Positions 34,935 to 44,208 of a stretch of DNA of 64,000 nt are shown one piece after another. The notes beneath the pieces are model-generated. The model saw only the letters and a program-made list of their open reading frames with translations, did not search any database and was not told the DNA's origin. Both the position numbers and the translations under genes were made by a program. Positions within the stretch are counted from its first letter, which is position 1; every line of letters starts with the position of its first letter. The DNA comes from Bacillota bacterium. GTDB lineage: Bacteria > Bacillota > Clostridia > Lachnospirales > Lachnospiraceae. The DNA is taken from positions 124,001-188,000 of the forward strand of contig JAEWIZ010000015.1 of NCBI GenBank assembly GCA_023386815.1, given 5' to 3'.

Positions 34935-35525
34935 TTAATCCTGTCCATTCAGTTCATCCAGGGTCTTATCATAGGCTGGCAGGAATTCCTTCATGAAGAT
35001 ATCTACTTCTGACAGCTCCATCTGCTTCAAGATTGCCCCAAGTGAATTTTCAGCACTATGAAATTCTGTATTTCCTGCTTTTCTCTCTTCAATACACTTA
35101 ATCAGTGCAGATAATTTATCTGCTGCCTTCACTAATTTCCATAAGTACTCCTCTCCTTCTTCCGGAAAGAAGATGGATTCGTAGCTTACTCTCATGTCTT
35201 CCGGCAGCATCTGAAGCAGACGTCTTGCTGCATCTGCTTCGATGGCTTTAAATGCACCTTGAATATTTGCATTAAAATATTTGATTGGAGTTGGCATATC
35301 TCCCGTGATAATCTCCGTTGCATCATGGTATAATCCGATTAGGGCTGCCTTTTCTGCATTCAGATGGCTTCCCAGCCGCTCGTTACTAATAATCGCTAAT
35401 GCATGTGCCAGAATACTTACCTCCAGGGAATGTTCACTGATATTCTCTGAGTTGGAATTACGCATTAATGCCCATCGCTCGATCAACTTCATTCTAGACA
35501 TCATTGCAAAAAAACCATTCTCCAT
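34935..35525 (-). CDS. yfbR: YfbR-like HD domain 5'-nucleotidase
   Basis: The 196 residues match YfbR: the HD-domain metal motifs appear as ISEHSLEVS, GLYHDATEIITGDMPTP and KAADKLSALIKC. E. coli YfbR removes phosphate from deoxyribonucleoside 5'-monophosphates. The MERWALMRNS-like N-terminus (IERWALMRNS) is also characteristic. Ribosome site GGAGG present. It lies downstream of uvrA, separated by an 18-bp tandem repeat. Confidence 0.88.
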   Translation of the reverse strand: MENGFFAMMSRMKLIERWALMRNSNSENISEHSLEVSILAHALAIISNERLGSHLNAEKAALIGLYHDATEIITGDMPTPIKYFNANIQGAFKAIEADAARRLLQMLPEDMRVSYESIFFPEEGEEYLWKLVKAADKLSALIKCIEERKAGNTEFHSAENSLGAILKQMELSEVDIFMKEFLPAYDKTLDELNGQD

Positions 35526-35566
35526 GCCTTTTATCCTCCGTCATCAACAAATGTTATAACTATTTA

Positions 35567-35700
35567 ATACTTCTGTTATGCTGAATACTTATGTTGCGCT
35601 GAATGCATCTGTTATTCTAAATACTTCTGTTACACTGATGCTTCTGTCACTCTGAAAACTTTTATTTCGCTGAGTGCTTTCACTACACCGAACGTTCTTT
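35567..35700. repeat. degenerate 18-bp tandem repeat, about 7.5 copies
   Basis: Consecutive units start at 35567, 35585, 35603, 35621, 35639 (17 bp), 35656, 35674 and a partial at 35692. Consensus on the plus strand is ATACTTCTGTTACNCTGA; the CTGA end is nearly invariant. Divergence increases toward the uvrA stop codon, where the array ends. No protein is encoded. It looks like a slippage-generated minisatellite in the uvrA-yfbR gap. Confidence 0.85.
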
Positions 35701-38533
35701 ATTCCTCCAAATACTTCTTAATATACGCACCTGTATAGGATACCGGATTGTCTGCAACTTCCTCCGGTGTTCCTTTGGCAATTACAGTACCACCTTTGTC
35801 TCCGCCTTCAGGGCCGATATCTATAATATAATCTGCTGTTTTAATAACATCTAAATTATGCTCGATTACAACCACTGTATTTCCGGTATCTGAAAAGCGC
35901 TTCATAATCTCAATTAATTTATGAACGTCCGCAAAATGCAGACCTGTTGTTGGCTCATCCAGGATGTAAATGGTTTTTCCAGTGCTTCGCTTACTTAATT
36001 CCGTCGCCAGTTTTATTCTTTGCGCTTCTCCACCGGATAAAGAGGTGGAAGGATGTCCTAATCTGAGATAGGATAAGCCTACATCATTTAAGGTTTCAAT
36101 TTTTCTCTTGATCGAAGGTACATTCTCAAAGAATTTTACTGCTTCTTCTATGGTCATATCAAGCACGTCGTAGATGTTCTTTCCCTTATAACGAACCTCG
36201 AGTGTGTCTCGATTGTAACGCTTACCATCACATACTTCACAAGGGACATAAATATCCGGCAGGAAGTTCATTTCTATTTTTAGAATACCATCACCGCTGC
36301 AGGCTTCACATCTGCCGCCCTTTACATTGAAGCTGAATCGACCTTTCCCATAGCCTCTCATCTTGGCATCCTGGGTGGATGCAAATAAATCTCTGATCTG
36401 ATCGAATACACCTGTATAAGTTGCAGGGTTTGATCTTGGCGTTCTACCAATTGGTGATTGGTCAATATTAATGACTTTATCCAATTGGTCAATTCCAATC
36501 ATATCAGCATGCTTGCCTGGAATTACACGTGCGCGGTTCAAATCCCTGGCCAGCCTCTTATATAATATCTCAGTTACCAGGGAACTCTTACCGGAACCGG
36601 ATACACCTGTGACGCAAGTCATAACTCCTAATGGAATATCCACATCTACATTCTTCAAATTGTTCTCGTTAGCACCATGAATGGATAAATACCCGGTTGG
36701 CTGACGCCTCTCACTGGGAACAGGAATCTTTATTCTTCCACTCAGATATGCTCCTGTGATGGATTCCTTAACTTTCATTATTTGTTTTGCAGTACCCTGA
36801 GCTACCACTTTTCCGCCGTGCTCACCAGCTCCTGGTCCAATATCAACGATATAATCCGCGGCAAACATGGTATCCTCATCATGCTCCACTACAATCAAAG
36901 TATTACCCAAATCCTTCAGATTCTTTAAGGTCTTTAACAGCTTATCATTATCTCTTTGATGAAGACCGATACTTGGCTCATCCAGAATGTAAGCTACTCC
37001 AACCAAACCGGAACCAATCTGAGTTGCTAATCTGATTCGCTGAGACTCACCACCGGATAAGCTGCCGGTAGCTCTTGCCAGGGTCAGATAATCCAAACCT
37101 ACATCCATCAAAAAGTTAATTCTTGCCTTGATCTCCTTAAGTACAAGCTCACCAATCTTTAGCTGCATCGAGGTGAGTGTAAGCTCATTCATGAATTTAC
37201 TTAAATCACGTATAGAATAATCCGTTACTTCAGAGATATTTTTATCACCAACAGTAACAGCTAATGCCTCTTTCTTTAAACGTCGGCCACCGCACTCCTT
37301 ACAAGGAGTTGTTCGCATAAAGCCCTCATATTCCTGCTTAATTGATTCCGATGCGGTCTCACGGTAACGTCTTTCAACATTTCTTATTAATCCTTCAAAG
37401 GCAACATCATAGACACCGACGCCTCTCTGTCCCCGATAATGAACCTTAACTGTTTTACCATCCGTTCCGTATATGAATATATGCTTCGCCTGATCAGATA
37501 ATTGCTTATAGGGTGTGCTCAGGTCAAATTTATATTCTTTAGCTAACGCCTCCATAATACATCTGCTATAGCTTCCCTTATCTACAACAGACTGCCAGCC
37601 TGGAGCTGCAATAGCGCCATCAATAATGCTCTTATCCTTATCAGGTACCAGAAGTTCTTCATCAAACTCCATCTTAATTCCTATTCCATGGCAGTCCGGA
37701 CAAGCACCGAAGGGATTGTTAAAGGAGAATATTCTAGGTTCAATCTCATCAATACTGATACCACAATCCGGACATGCAAAATTCTGACTAAAGGTTAACT
37801 GCTCGCCTTCAATGATATCAACATAAAGCAATCCTTCTGCCAGTTTAAGTACACTTTCAATGGAATCAGAAAGTCTCTTTTCAATACCTTCTTTAATAAC
37901 AAGACGATCGACGATAATTTCTATATTATGTTTATTATTCTTCTCCAGCTTGATGTCCTCACTAAGTTCATAGAGATTACCATCAACTCTGACTCTAACG
38001 TAACCACTACGTTTTGCCTGCTCGAATAATTTTACGTGCTCACCCTTGCGACCTCTGACTACCGGTGCTAGCAGCTGAACCTTTGTTCCCTGAGGAAGCG
38101 ACATGATATCGTCTACCATCTGATCAACGGTTTGCTTACGTATCTCCTTACCGCATTCGGGACAATGGGGAATTCCTATTCTTGCGTACAACAAACGGTA
38201 GTAATCATAGATCTCAGTTACTGTCCCCACCGTAGATCGGGGATTACGATTGGTCGATTTCTGATCAATGGAAATAGCAGGAGGCAGTCCCTCAATACTC
38301 TCCACATTCGGTTTCTCCATCTGACCAAGGAACTGTCTGGCATAGGAGGATAGCGACTCCATATATCTTCTCTGTCCCTCTGCATAGATCGTATCAAAGG
38401 CTAAGGAGGATTTACCAGATCCACTAAGACCTGTCAGCACGACAAACTGGTCTCTTGGTATATCCAGCTGAATATCCTTTAAATTATTTTCCTTTGCACC
38501 TCGTATTTTTATATAATTCTTTTTTTCTGCCAT
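35699..38533 (-). CDS. uvrA: excinuclease ABC subunit A
   Basis: Damage-sensing ATPase of nucleotide excision repair, 944 residues. Two ABC modules are evident: Walker A GLSGSGKSSLAFDT and GVSGSGKSSLVTE, signatures GSLSGGESQRIRLA and TSLSGGEAQRIKLA. Zinc-binding modules appear as CPECGKE, CPDCGIS/CPDCHGIG and CEACSGDG/CEVCDGKR. The N-terminal MEKPNVESIEGLPPAISIDQ loop is typical. It follows uvrB by about 100 bp, forming a uvrBA operon. Confidence 0.98.
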   Translation of the reverse strand: MAEKKNYIKIRGAKENNLKDIQLDIPRDQFVVLTGLSGSGKSSLAFDTIYAEGQRRYMESLSSYARQFLGQMEKPNVESIEGLPPAISIDQKSTNRNPRSTVGTVTEIYDYYRLLYARIGIPHCPECGKEIRKQTVDQMVDDIMSLPQGTKVQLLAPVVRGRKGEHVKLFEQAKRSGYVRVRVDGNLYELSEDIKLEKNNKHNIEIIVDRLVIKEGIEKRLSDSIESVLKLAEGLLYVDIIEGEQLTFSQNFACPDCGISIDEIEPRIFSFNNPFGACPDCHGIGIKMEFDEELLVPDKDKSIIDGAIAAPGWQSVVDKGSYSRCIMEALAKEYKFDLSTPYKQLSDQAKHIFIYGTDGKTVKVHYRGQRGVGVYDVAFEGLIRNVERRYRETASESIKQEYEGFMRTTPCKECGGRRLKKEALAVTVGDKNISEVTDYSIRDLSKFMNELTLTSMQLKIGELVLKEIKARINFLMDVGLDYLTLARATGSLSGGESQRIRLATQIGSGLVGVAYILDEPSIGLHQRDNDKLLKTLKNLKDLGNTLIVVEHDEDTMFAADYIVDIGPGAGEHGGKVVAQGTAKQIMKVKESITGAYLSGRIKIPVPSERRQPTGYLSIHGANENNLKNVDVDIPLGVMTCVTGVSGSGKSSLVTEILYKRLARDLNRARVIPGKHADMIGIDQLDKVINIDQSPIGRTPRSNPATYTGVFDQIRDLFASTQDAKMRGYGKGRFSFNVKGGRCEACSGDGILKIEMNFLPDIYVPCEVCDGKRYNRDTLEVRYKGKNIYDVLDMTIEEAVKFFENVPSIKRKIETLNDVGLSYLRLGHPSTSLSGGEAQRIKLATELSKRSTGKTIYILDEPTTGLHFADVHKLIEIMKRFSDTGNTVVVIEHNLDVIKTADYIIDIGPEGGDKGGTVIAKGTPEEVADNPVSYTGAYIKKYLEE

Positions 38534-38632
38534 ATTTTCACCTATTCTAAGTGATGATTCATCACAATATATTGATCTATCTGTAGCTCATCTATTATGT
38601 CTATATGAGAGGCCGTTTAAGAACGGCGATTA

Positions 38633-40621
38633 TTACCCTTTACTTATTTCTAATAGTTGTTTTTTCAATTCCACCATCTTATCTCTTAAGACAGCTGCTT
38701 GTTCAAAGTTAAGCTCAGCTGCAGCGGTATGCATCTGCTGAGTAACTGTTTTAAGCAACGCTTCCAATTCTGTACGTGACATGGATTCCAGATCTTTTCC
38801 CATATCCTGAACGCTTTGTTCTGCTCTTTTGGAAATGCTGATTAAATCTCTCACCTTCTTCTTAATGGTAGTAGGTGTTATTCCATGAACTTCGTTGTAT
38901 TCCTGTTGGATTTTTCTTCTTCGATTCGTCTCCGAAATAGCTCTCTTCATGGAATCCGTCTCATGATCAGCATACATAATCACATGACCTTCCGCATTAC
39001 GTGCTGCACGACCGATGGTCTGAATCAGTGAAGTCTCCGAACGCAGGAAGCCTTCCTTATCCGCATCCAAGATCGCCACCAGACCAACCTCCGGAATATC
39101 AAGGCCCTCTCGAAGTAAGTTAATTCCTACAAGAACATCAAATAAATCCATTCTCATATCACGAATAATCTCTGAACGCTCCAGTGTATCAATATCCGAA
39201 TGAAGATACTTCACTCTCACACCGACCTCTCTCAGATAGTTCGTAAGATCCTCTGCCATACGTTTCGTAAGTGTCGTAACAAGTACCTTATTCTTCTTAG
39301 CTACTTCCCTATTAATTTCTCCCAGCAGATCATCCACCTGACCGGCTACCGGTCGTACAGAAATCTCAGGATCTAATAATCCGGTAGGGCGAATCACCTG
39401 TTCTGCACGGAGTAATTCATGATCTTTTTCATAAGTGGAAGGTGTTGCTGAAACGAATAAGATCTGGCTGATCTTACTCTCAAACTCCTGAAAATTAAGT
39501 GGACGATTATCAAGAGCCGACGGCAATCGGAACCCAAAATCCACCAGTGTGGTCTTACGGGATCTATCACCGGCATACATTCCTCTTACCTGTGGCAAAG
39601 TAATATGTGACTCGTCCACAATAATCATAAAATCTTCGGAAAAATAATCCATCAAGGTATGAGGTGGACTACCTGCTTCTAAGCCTGTCAAATGCCTGGA
39701 ATAATTCTCAATTCCAGAACAAAATCCGGTCTCTCTTAACATCTCTATATCAAAATTCGTTCGCTCAGATATTCTCTGTGCCTCCAATAGTTTATCCTCA
39801 CTTTTGAAGTAACGAACGCGTTCTTCTAACTCTTCTTCTATATTCTTAATGGCTGCTTCTAATTTATCCTGGGACACAACGTAGTGGGATGCCGGGAAGA
39901 TTACAATATGCTCCAGACTGCTTTTAATCTCACCTGTTAAAGTATCAATCTCCAGAATTCGTTCAACCTCATCACCAAAGAACTCAATTCGCACAGCTAA
40001 TTCTGCAGAAGCTGCTGGAAATACCTCTACCACATCTCCACGAACCCGAAAGGTTCCACGTTTAAAATCCATATCATTTCGATCATATTGAATCTCAATT
40101 AATTTCTTTAATACATCGTCCCTATCTTTTAACATTCCAGGTCTAAGTGACAAGGTCATATTCTGATAATCAATGGGACTACCCAATCCATAAATACAGG
40201 ATACACTGGCTACAATAATAACATCCTTACGTTCCGCAAGGGATGCGGTAGCCGAATGCCTCAATTTATCAATCTCATCATTGATCGAAGAATCCTTCTC
40301 AATGTAGGTATCCGTTGATGGAACATACGCCTCCGGCTGATAATAATCGTAGTAACTTACAAAATATTCGACCGCATTCTCTGGAAAGAACTCTTTAAAT
40401 TCACCATAAAGCTGAGCCGCCAGGGTCTTATTATGTGCAATAATCAGAGTTGGCTTTTGTATTTGTTGGATTACATTAGCCATGGTAAAGGTCTTACCTG
40501 AACCGGTAACACCCAGCAAAGTTTCACATACATTACCTTGGCGAAATCCCTCAACTAAAGCTTTTATTGCCTCTGGCTGATCGCCTGTAGGTTGAAATTC
40601 AGACCTTAATTTAAACTCCAT
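38633..40621 (-). CDS. uvrB: excinuclease ABC subunit B
   Basis: A 662-residue helicase-like subunit that loads onto damage and recruits UvrC. Walker A is GVTGSGKTFTMANVI, the DNA-inserting beta-hairpin is YYDYYQPEAYVPSTD, helicase motifs include DESH, ILFVSATPS and QTIGRAARN, and the C-terminal UVR domain (MHTAAAELNFEQAAVLRDKM) binds UvrC. Strong AGGAGGG site. First gene of uvrBA. The 99-base gap to uvrA contains a small CCGTT/AACGG hairpin of unclear purpose. Confidence 0.98.
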   Translation of the reverse strand: MEFKLRSEFQPTGDQPEAIKALVEGFRQGNVCETLLGVTGSGKTFTMANVIQQIQKPTLIIAHNKTLAAQLYGEFKEFFPENAVEYFVSYYDYYQPEAYVPSTDTYIEKDSSINDEIDKLRHSATASLAERKDVIIVASVSCIYGLGSPIDYQNMTLSLRPGMLKDRDDVLKKLIEIQYDRNDMDFKRGTFRVRGDVVEVFPAASAELAVRIEFFGDEVERILEIDTLTGEIKSSLEHIVIFPASHYVVSQDKLEAAIKNIEEELEERVRYFKSEDKLLEAQRISERTNFDIEMLRETGFCSGIENYSRHLTGLEAGSPPHTLMDYFSEDFMIIVDESHITLPQVRGMYAGDRSRKTTLVDFGFRLPSALDNRPLNFQEFESKISQILFVSATPSTYEKDHELLRAEQVIRPTGLLDPEISVRPVAGQVDDLLGEINREVAKKNKVLVTTLTKRMAEDLTNYLREVGVRVKYLHSDIDTLERSEIIRDMRMDLFDVLVGINLLREGLDIPEVGLVAILDADKEGFLRSETSLIQTIGRAARNAEGHVIMYADHETDSMKRAISETNRRRKIQQEYNEVHGITPTTIKKKVRDLISISKRAEQSVQDMGKDLESMSRTELEALLKTVTQQMHTAAAELNFEQAAVLRDKMVELKKQLLEISKG

Positions 40622-40743
40622 TCACAAATACCCTCCTCGCTGCTCTCTACTTTATTGGAACGCTTGTTATTATAACATAGGCAAATTGGAAAAGCAATAC
40701 AATATTCGAATGTTTGTTCTGATTCTTGTTTAACCTAAGACGC

Positions 40744-41304
40744 TCATATCGCTCCTCTTTTTTCGAGATCAACATGATATATCTCTGTGTAAACCAGCCT
40801 CCCATTGATTCGTTCCGACTTCATAAGAGTAAGCTCTGATACTACCATCTGTAAGGGTTGAATACTTCTTTCAAAATCTAATGCCTGATTAGCATCCTTT
40901 AACAAAACCCTGCGCCCCAGCGTTATGTGGGGTGTATATTCCATATCATCAATATCGAAAAATCCTGCCTCTTTTAACTCTTTTACCAGTTGCCTTTGCA
41001 TTCTCCAAAGAGCCTCATTTCTCTCCACTCCAACCCAATAAATATCACCTTCCCGACGTTTAAACCTACCACTCCCTTTTAATTCTAATGTAAAGCTATG
41101 CACCCCAGACTTTTCTACTGCTTCGTCCATTGCCAGTTTCACTTCTTCTAATCGTTTCGTCTCTCCAATAAAATTGACAGTAAGATGAAAATTCTCCCTT
41201 GCGGTAAAAGTTCCGCTCTTGGAATAACTCTTTAGCTTTAAAGCTGACTCATTTAAAGAATGTTCTAGTTCTTCATTGAATAAAACTGCCGTAAACAATC
41301 GCAT
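40744..41304 (-). CDS. thpR: RNA 2',3'-cyclic phosphodiesterase (ThpR/LigT)
   Basis: A 186-residue 2H phosphoesterase with both catalytic motifs: His40 in NFHLTVNFIGE and His126 in YTPHITLGRR. The family opens 2',3'-cyclic phosphates on RNA ends and related substrates. The ATG at 41304 follows AAGGAG by eight bases. It may form the start of the uvrB-uvrA unit (122-bp gap). Confidence 0.92.
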   Translation of the reverse strand: MRLFTAVLFNEELEHSLNESALKLKSYSKSGTFTARENFHLTVNFIGETKRLEEVKLAMDEAVEKSGVHSFTLELKGSGRFKRREGDIYWVGVERNEALWRMQRQLVKELKEAGFFDIDDMEYTPHITLGRRVLLKDANQALDFERSIQPLQMVVSELTLMKSERINGRLVYTEIYHVDLEKRGAI

Positions 41305-41509
41305 ACATAAGACTCCTTTCCTTCTACACCATACCACTTTTAAATGCATTATAGCTCAAGCTACGCAACACAACAAGATTGAGCAAATTCAAAAGTTTAC
41401 TTCTACTTTGCTTAATTAGTTCGAAAAAAGCATTGCACAACCTCCCATTAAATGGTAATATTGATGCACTTTACTCTTATTTGCTTGATATTCTATCCAA
41501 TTATCTCAT

Positions 41510-41537
41510 TGTAATATCATGCGCAACCCGTTATAAT
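41510..41537 (+). promoter_or_regulatory. promoter of the MBL-DUF3006-fRMsr genes
   Basis: TTGTAA at 41510 and TATAAT at 41532 are 16 bases apart, about 20 bases upstream of the start codon's ribosome site AAGGGAG. Confidence 0.65.
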
Positions 41538-41557
41538 ATTATTAAGGGAGAGATTTT

Positions 41558-42469
41558 ATGAGCAAAAGTAAAAATTACAAATCATTGCGAACTCTAGCTT
41601 TGACACTCATAATTGTACTTGTACTCATAATAAATCAATATGGTACGACAAAGGAAAAGAAGACCTCAACTACGCCCCTTCCATCAGGGATAATTGAGGT
41701 TCATTTTATCGATGTCGGTCAAGGTGACTCCGTATTAATCGAGACAAAAGATTCTGCCATGCTTATTGATGCCGGCGATAACCAAAAGGGTATCGAGATT
41801 GTAAATTATCTACAATCACAGAATATTAAAAAGCTTGATTATCTCATTGGAACTCACTTACGTAGTGACCATATTGGAGGATTAGACGACGTACTAAATT
41901 CATTTCCAGTGAATCGTGTTCTACTGCCGGAAATCGCAAACCATACGGCTTCCTTTGAGGAGCTGCAAAATACGTTGGATAAAAAGAACATAACAATTAC
42001 CCCGCCTGAGGCAGGTAAGCAATATAACCTTGGAGATGCATCGTTCACAATCCTGGCTCCAGTTAATTCATATGAGGATTTAACGGACAATAACCTAGTG
42101 ATTAAACTAGACTTTGGAAATAATTCTTTCCTCTTCGCGGGTGACACGGAGCAGCCCTCTGAAATGAGTAGGATGGCACAGGGGGTTGACCTGACTGCTG
42201 ATGTACTTAACATTGGCCACCATAGTATGGAAGTCAGTACCAATCAGGAATTCTTAGAGGCAGTTGCCCCTGCTTATGCCGTTATTTGCGTAGGATCAGA
42301 TAAGGGTTCCGATCATCCGAACGAGGATATATTACAAGGTATAAAAGAACGTAGTATTAAGCTGTACCGCACAGATATACAAGGAACCATTGTATTCACA
42401 TCAAATGGTAAAAACATATCCGTGGACACAAAAGACTATGAGTTAACAGACGCAGATTTAATTGACTGA
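41558..42469 (+). CDS. ComEC/Rec2-like metallo-beta-lactamase-fold protein
   Basis: A 303-residue protein with one N-terminal helix (residues 10-27), then a secreted-side metallo-beta-lactamase domain like the C-terminal part of ComEC: VHFIDVGQGDSVLIET, MLIDAGDN, LNIGHHSMEVST and GSDHPNEDI. The metal motif reads His100-Leu-Arg102-Ser-Asp104-His105, so the second histidine of HxHxDH is arginine. No ComEC channel domain is present. It is followed by a DUF3006 gene 15 bp downstream, a frequent partner. A nuclease role is possible but the altered motif makes activity uncertain. Confidence 0.85.
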   Translation: MSKSKNYKSLRTLALTLIIVLVLIINQYGTTKEKKTSTTPLPSGIIEVHFIDVGQGDSVLIETKDSAMLIDAGDNQKGIEIVNYLQSQNIKKLDYLIGTHLRSDHIGGLDDVLNSFPVNRVLLPEIANHTASFEELQNTLDKKNITITPPEAGKQYNLGDASFTILAPVNSYEDLTDNNLVIKLDFGNNSFLFAGDTEQPSEMSRMAQGVDLTADVLNIGHHSMEVSTNQEFLEAVAPAYAVICVGSDKGSDHPNEDILQGIKERSIKLYRTDIQGTIVFTSNGKNISVDTKDYELTDADLID

Positions 42470-42484
42470 AATTGGAGGCTTTTC

Positions 42485-42706
42485 ATGAAAAAACTGATTA
42501 TTGAACGATTTGAAGGAAGTTACGCTATATGTGAGCTTGAGGATAAAACCACTCTCAAAATCCCAAAATATAAGCTGCCCTTAGAATCAAAGGAAGGAGA
42601 CTGCCTGATACAGGACACCAATGGAATGTATCGCAAGGACGTGGTTACTACTAAAAACTTAGAAAATCGGATTCGTGAAAAAATGAACCGTCTGTTTGCA
42701 GGATAA
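42485..42706 (+). CDS. DUF3006 family protein
   Basis: A 73-residue protein of the DUF3006 type: KKLIIERFEGSYAICELED, then IPKYKLPLESKEGDCL, a small beta-rich fold, and a basic helix at the C-terminus. The family has no assigned function and is often encoded next to ComEC-like beta-lactamase-fold genes, as here. GGAGG ribosome site; 11 bp before the next gene. Confidence 0.85.
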   Translation: MKKLIIERFEGSYAICELEDKTTLKIPKYKLPLESKEGDCLIQDTNGMYRKDVVTTKNLENRIREKMNRLFAG

Positions 42707-42717
42707 GGAGAATAGCG

Positions 42718-43209
42718 ATGTACGAAACATTATCGATCTACCCGGAGGACAAAGGAGAATTTTATAAACTATTAAACAATCAACTTAGGGCTCTATTAGA
42801 GGGTGAAACCTTTATGATTCCCAATTTAAGCAATGCAGCTGCTTTGCTTGCCGGAGCCTTAAAAGACATAAATTGGGCGGGATTTTATTTAATTCATGAT
42901 AACGAATTATTACTTGGTCCCTTTCAGGGAAAGCCTGCCTGTATACACATTCCAATTGGCAAAGGTGTATGCGGGACTGCCGTTTCAGAAAGCAAAACAC
43001 AATTAGTACCGGATGTTCATGAATTCCCAGGCCATATTGCCTGTGATAGTGCCTCTCGTTCTGAGATAGTTGTGCCAATGTACATCAAGGGCGAGATTGT
43101 TGGTGTCCTTGACATTGATAGTCCTTTCCGGGAACGCTTTGACCAAGTTGATCAGGAAGGTCTGGAGGAATTCGTACACATCCTTACATGTGGAACCGAT
43201 TGGAGCTAA
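42718..43209 (+). CDS. msrC: free methionine-R-sulfoxide reductase (GAF domain)
   Basis: A 163-residue single GAF domain. The three catalytic cysteines of fRMsr are present: Cys75 (GKPACIHIPIG), Cys85 (GKGVCGTAV) and Cys109 (GHIACDSAS). The NWAGFYLI and VPMYIKGEIVGVLDIDS segments fit the family. It reduces free methionine-R-sulfoxide with thioredoxin. Last gene of the three-gene plus-strand unit; terminator at 43273. Confidence 0.93.
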   Translation: MYETLSIYPEDKGEFYKLLNNQLRALLEGETFMIPNLSNAAALLAGALKDINWAGFYLIHDNELLLGPFQGKPACIHIPIGKGVCGTAVSESKTQLVPDVHEFPGHIACDSASRSEIVVPMYIKGEIVGVLDIDSPFRERFDQVDQEGLEEFVHILTCGTDWS

Positions 43210-43272
43210 TGAAGGAAGTAACGAAACGATTATTTCAGATTAAAATAGGAGCAATACCTTTTTTGAACTCAT

Positions 43273-43332
43273 AAAGAAGACAGTGAATTTATCTCAATTA
43301 AAACCTTGAGGTAAATCCACTGTCTTCTTTTA
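43273..43332. terminator. bidirectional terminator
   Basis: AAAGAAGACAGTG and CACTGTCTTCTTTT form a 13-bp outer stem with an inner CTCAA/TTGAG stem between convergent genes. T-runs are present on the plus side and A-runs on the other end. Confidence 0.85.
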
Positions 43333-43398
43333 TACCAAAATCTAATTTATATCAAAATTTAATTTATACTAAAAGCTAATTTATACCAAAAGCTAATT
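43331..43398. repeat. four 17-bp tandem repeats
   Basis: Units begin at 43331, 43348, 43365 and 43382, with consensus TATACCAAAAGCTAATT; each differs from the consensus at none to three positions. The array ends five bases before the stop codon of the shikimate-kinase-like gene. Confidence 0.9.
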
Positions 43399-43402
43399 CA
43401 AT

Positions 43403-43912
43403 CTAACTTCTGTCTCGTTTTGCAACTTCCGTTGCTATCTTCTCCATTACCTCTTCCATACCAAGTCCCTCTGCATTCACGGTAATATGAGCATACTTTT
43501 CATAAAGCGGACAACGTTCCACATAAAGATCCTTCAGGGTTTGATCTTCACGAAACACGACTCCTCTTTGTTTGATATTATCAAGACGGTTATTAATTGT
43601 TTTATAACTGAGTTGTATATAGACCACTGTACCAATTTCTCTCAGATGCTCCATTGCTTTTGCACCATAAATTACGCTTCCACCGGTAGCAATAACGGAT
43701 TCCTGGGCAACAATCTCCGAATTTACCTGCTCTTCAATTTTCAGTAATCCCTCTAGACCATCACGCTCTATAATATCTTTTAGCAGGCATTTTTCCTGTT
43801 CTTGAATCAGAAGATCTGAATCAATAAAACGATAGCCTAAAACCTTTGCCAAGATTACTCCAACTGTGCTTTTTCCCGCACCGGGCATTCCTATCAATAC
43901 AACGTTTTTCAT
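43403..43912 (-). CDS. shikimate kinase-like P-loop kinase
   Basis: A 169-residue protein with the shikimate kinase fold: Walker A LIGMPGAGKSTVG, FIDSDLLIQ with the conserved Asp, and RCPLYEKYA with the C-terminal Arg. Two shikimate-contact motifs are altered: the usual GExxFRxxE reads GLEGLLKIEE (no Arg) and the GGG loop reads TGGSVIYG. Similar proteins in clostridia are called AroK, but the substrate could differ. The ATG at 43912 follows GGAGG by five bases. It stands alone, away from other aro genes. Confidence 0.75.
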   Translation of the reverse strand: MKNVVLIGMPGAGKSTVGVILAKVLGYRFIDSDLLIQEQEKCLLKDIIERDGLEGLLKIEEQVNSEIVAQESVIATGGSVIYGAKAMEHLREIGTVVYIQLSYKTINNRLDNIKQRGVVFREDQTLKDLYVERCPLYEKYAHITVNAEGLGMEEVMEKIATEVAKRDRS

Positions 43913-44156
43913 ATGTACCTCCATGATGCTTTATCAGTATCTTCACTCTTACTTTAATATAGGTAACGCTTCCAATAGCTTACCAAAATTATAATAGTTA
44001 TATTCATTTGCCTGCAGTATTCTTGCTTTTTTGTATTACCCAAGCAGTCTTCTAGCTGTAATATCAAATTATCATTTGTGATAAATTAATTTAACCATGA
44101 CATAAATCATCTGTCAAATACCTTTCTTAGATAATTTCAGCGCATACTCAAGTGCA

Positions 44157-44195
44157 AAAAGACTCCCTATGAGTAATTTTCTACTTCATAGGGAG
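44157..44195 (-). terminator. terminator of the gal operon
   Basis: On the minus strand CTCCCTATGA and TCATAGGGAG form a 10-bp stem, followed by TTTTT, 14 bases after the galT stop codon. Confidence 0.9.
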
Positions 44196-44208
44196 CTAAT
44201 ATTACATC

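Noticed and set aside
35567..35700. possible CRISPR array
   Set aside because: Units are 18 bp with no spacers and no cas genes; it is a simple tandem repeat.
41379..41561. 60-codon open frame overlapping the start of the ComEC-like gene
   Set aside because: It has a TTG start without ribosome site, and the -10 promoter element of the downstream gene lies inside it.
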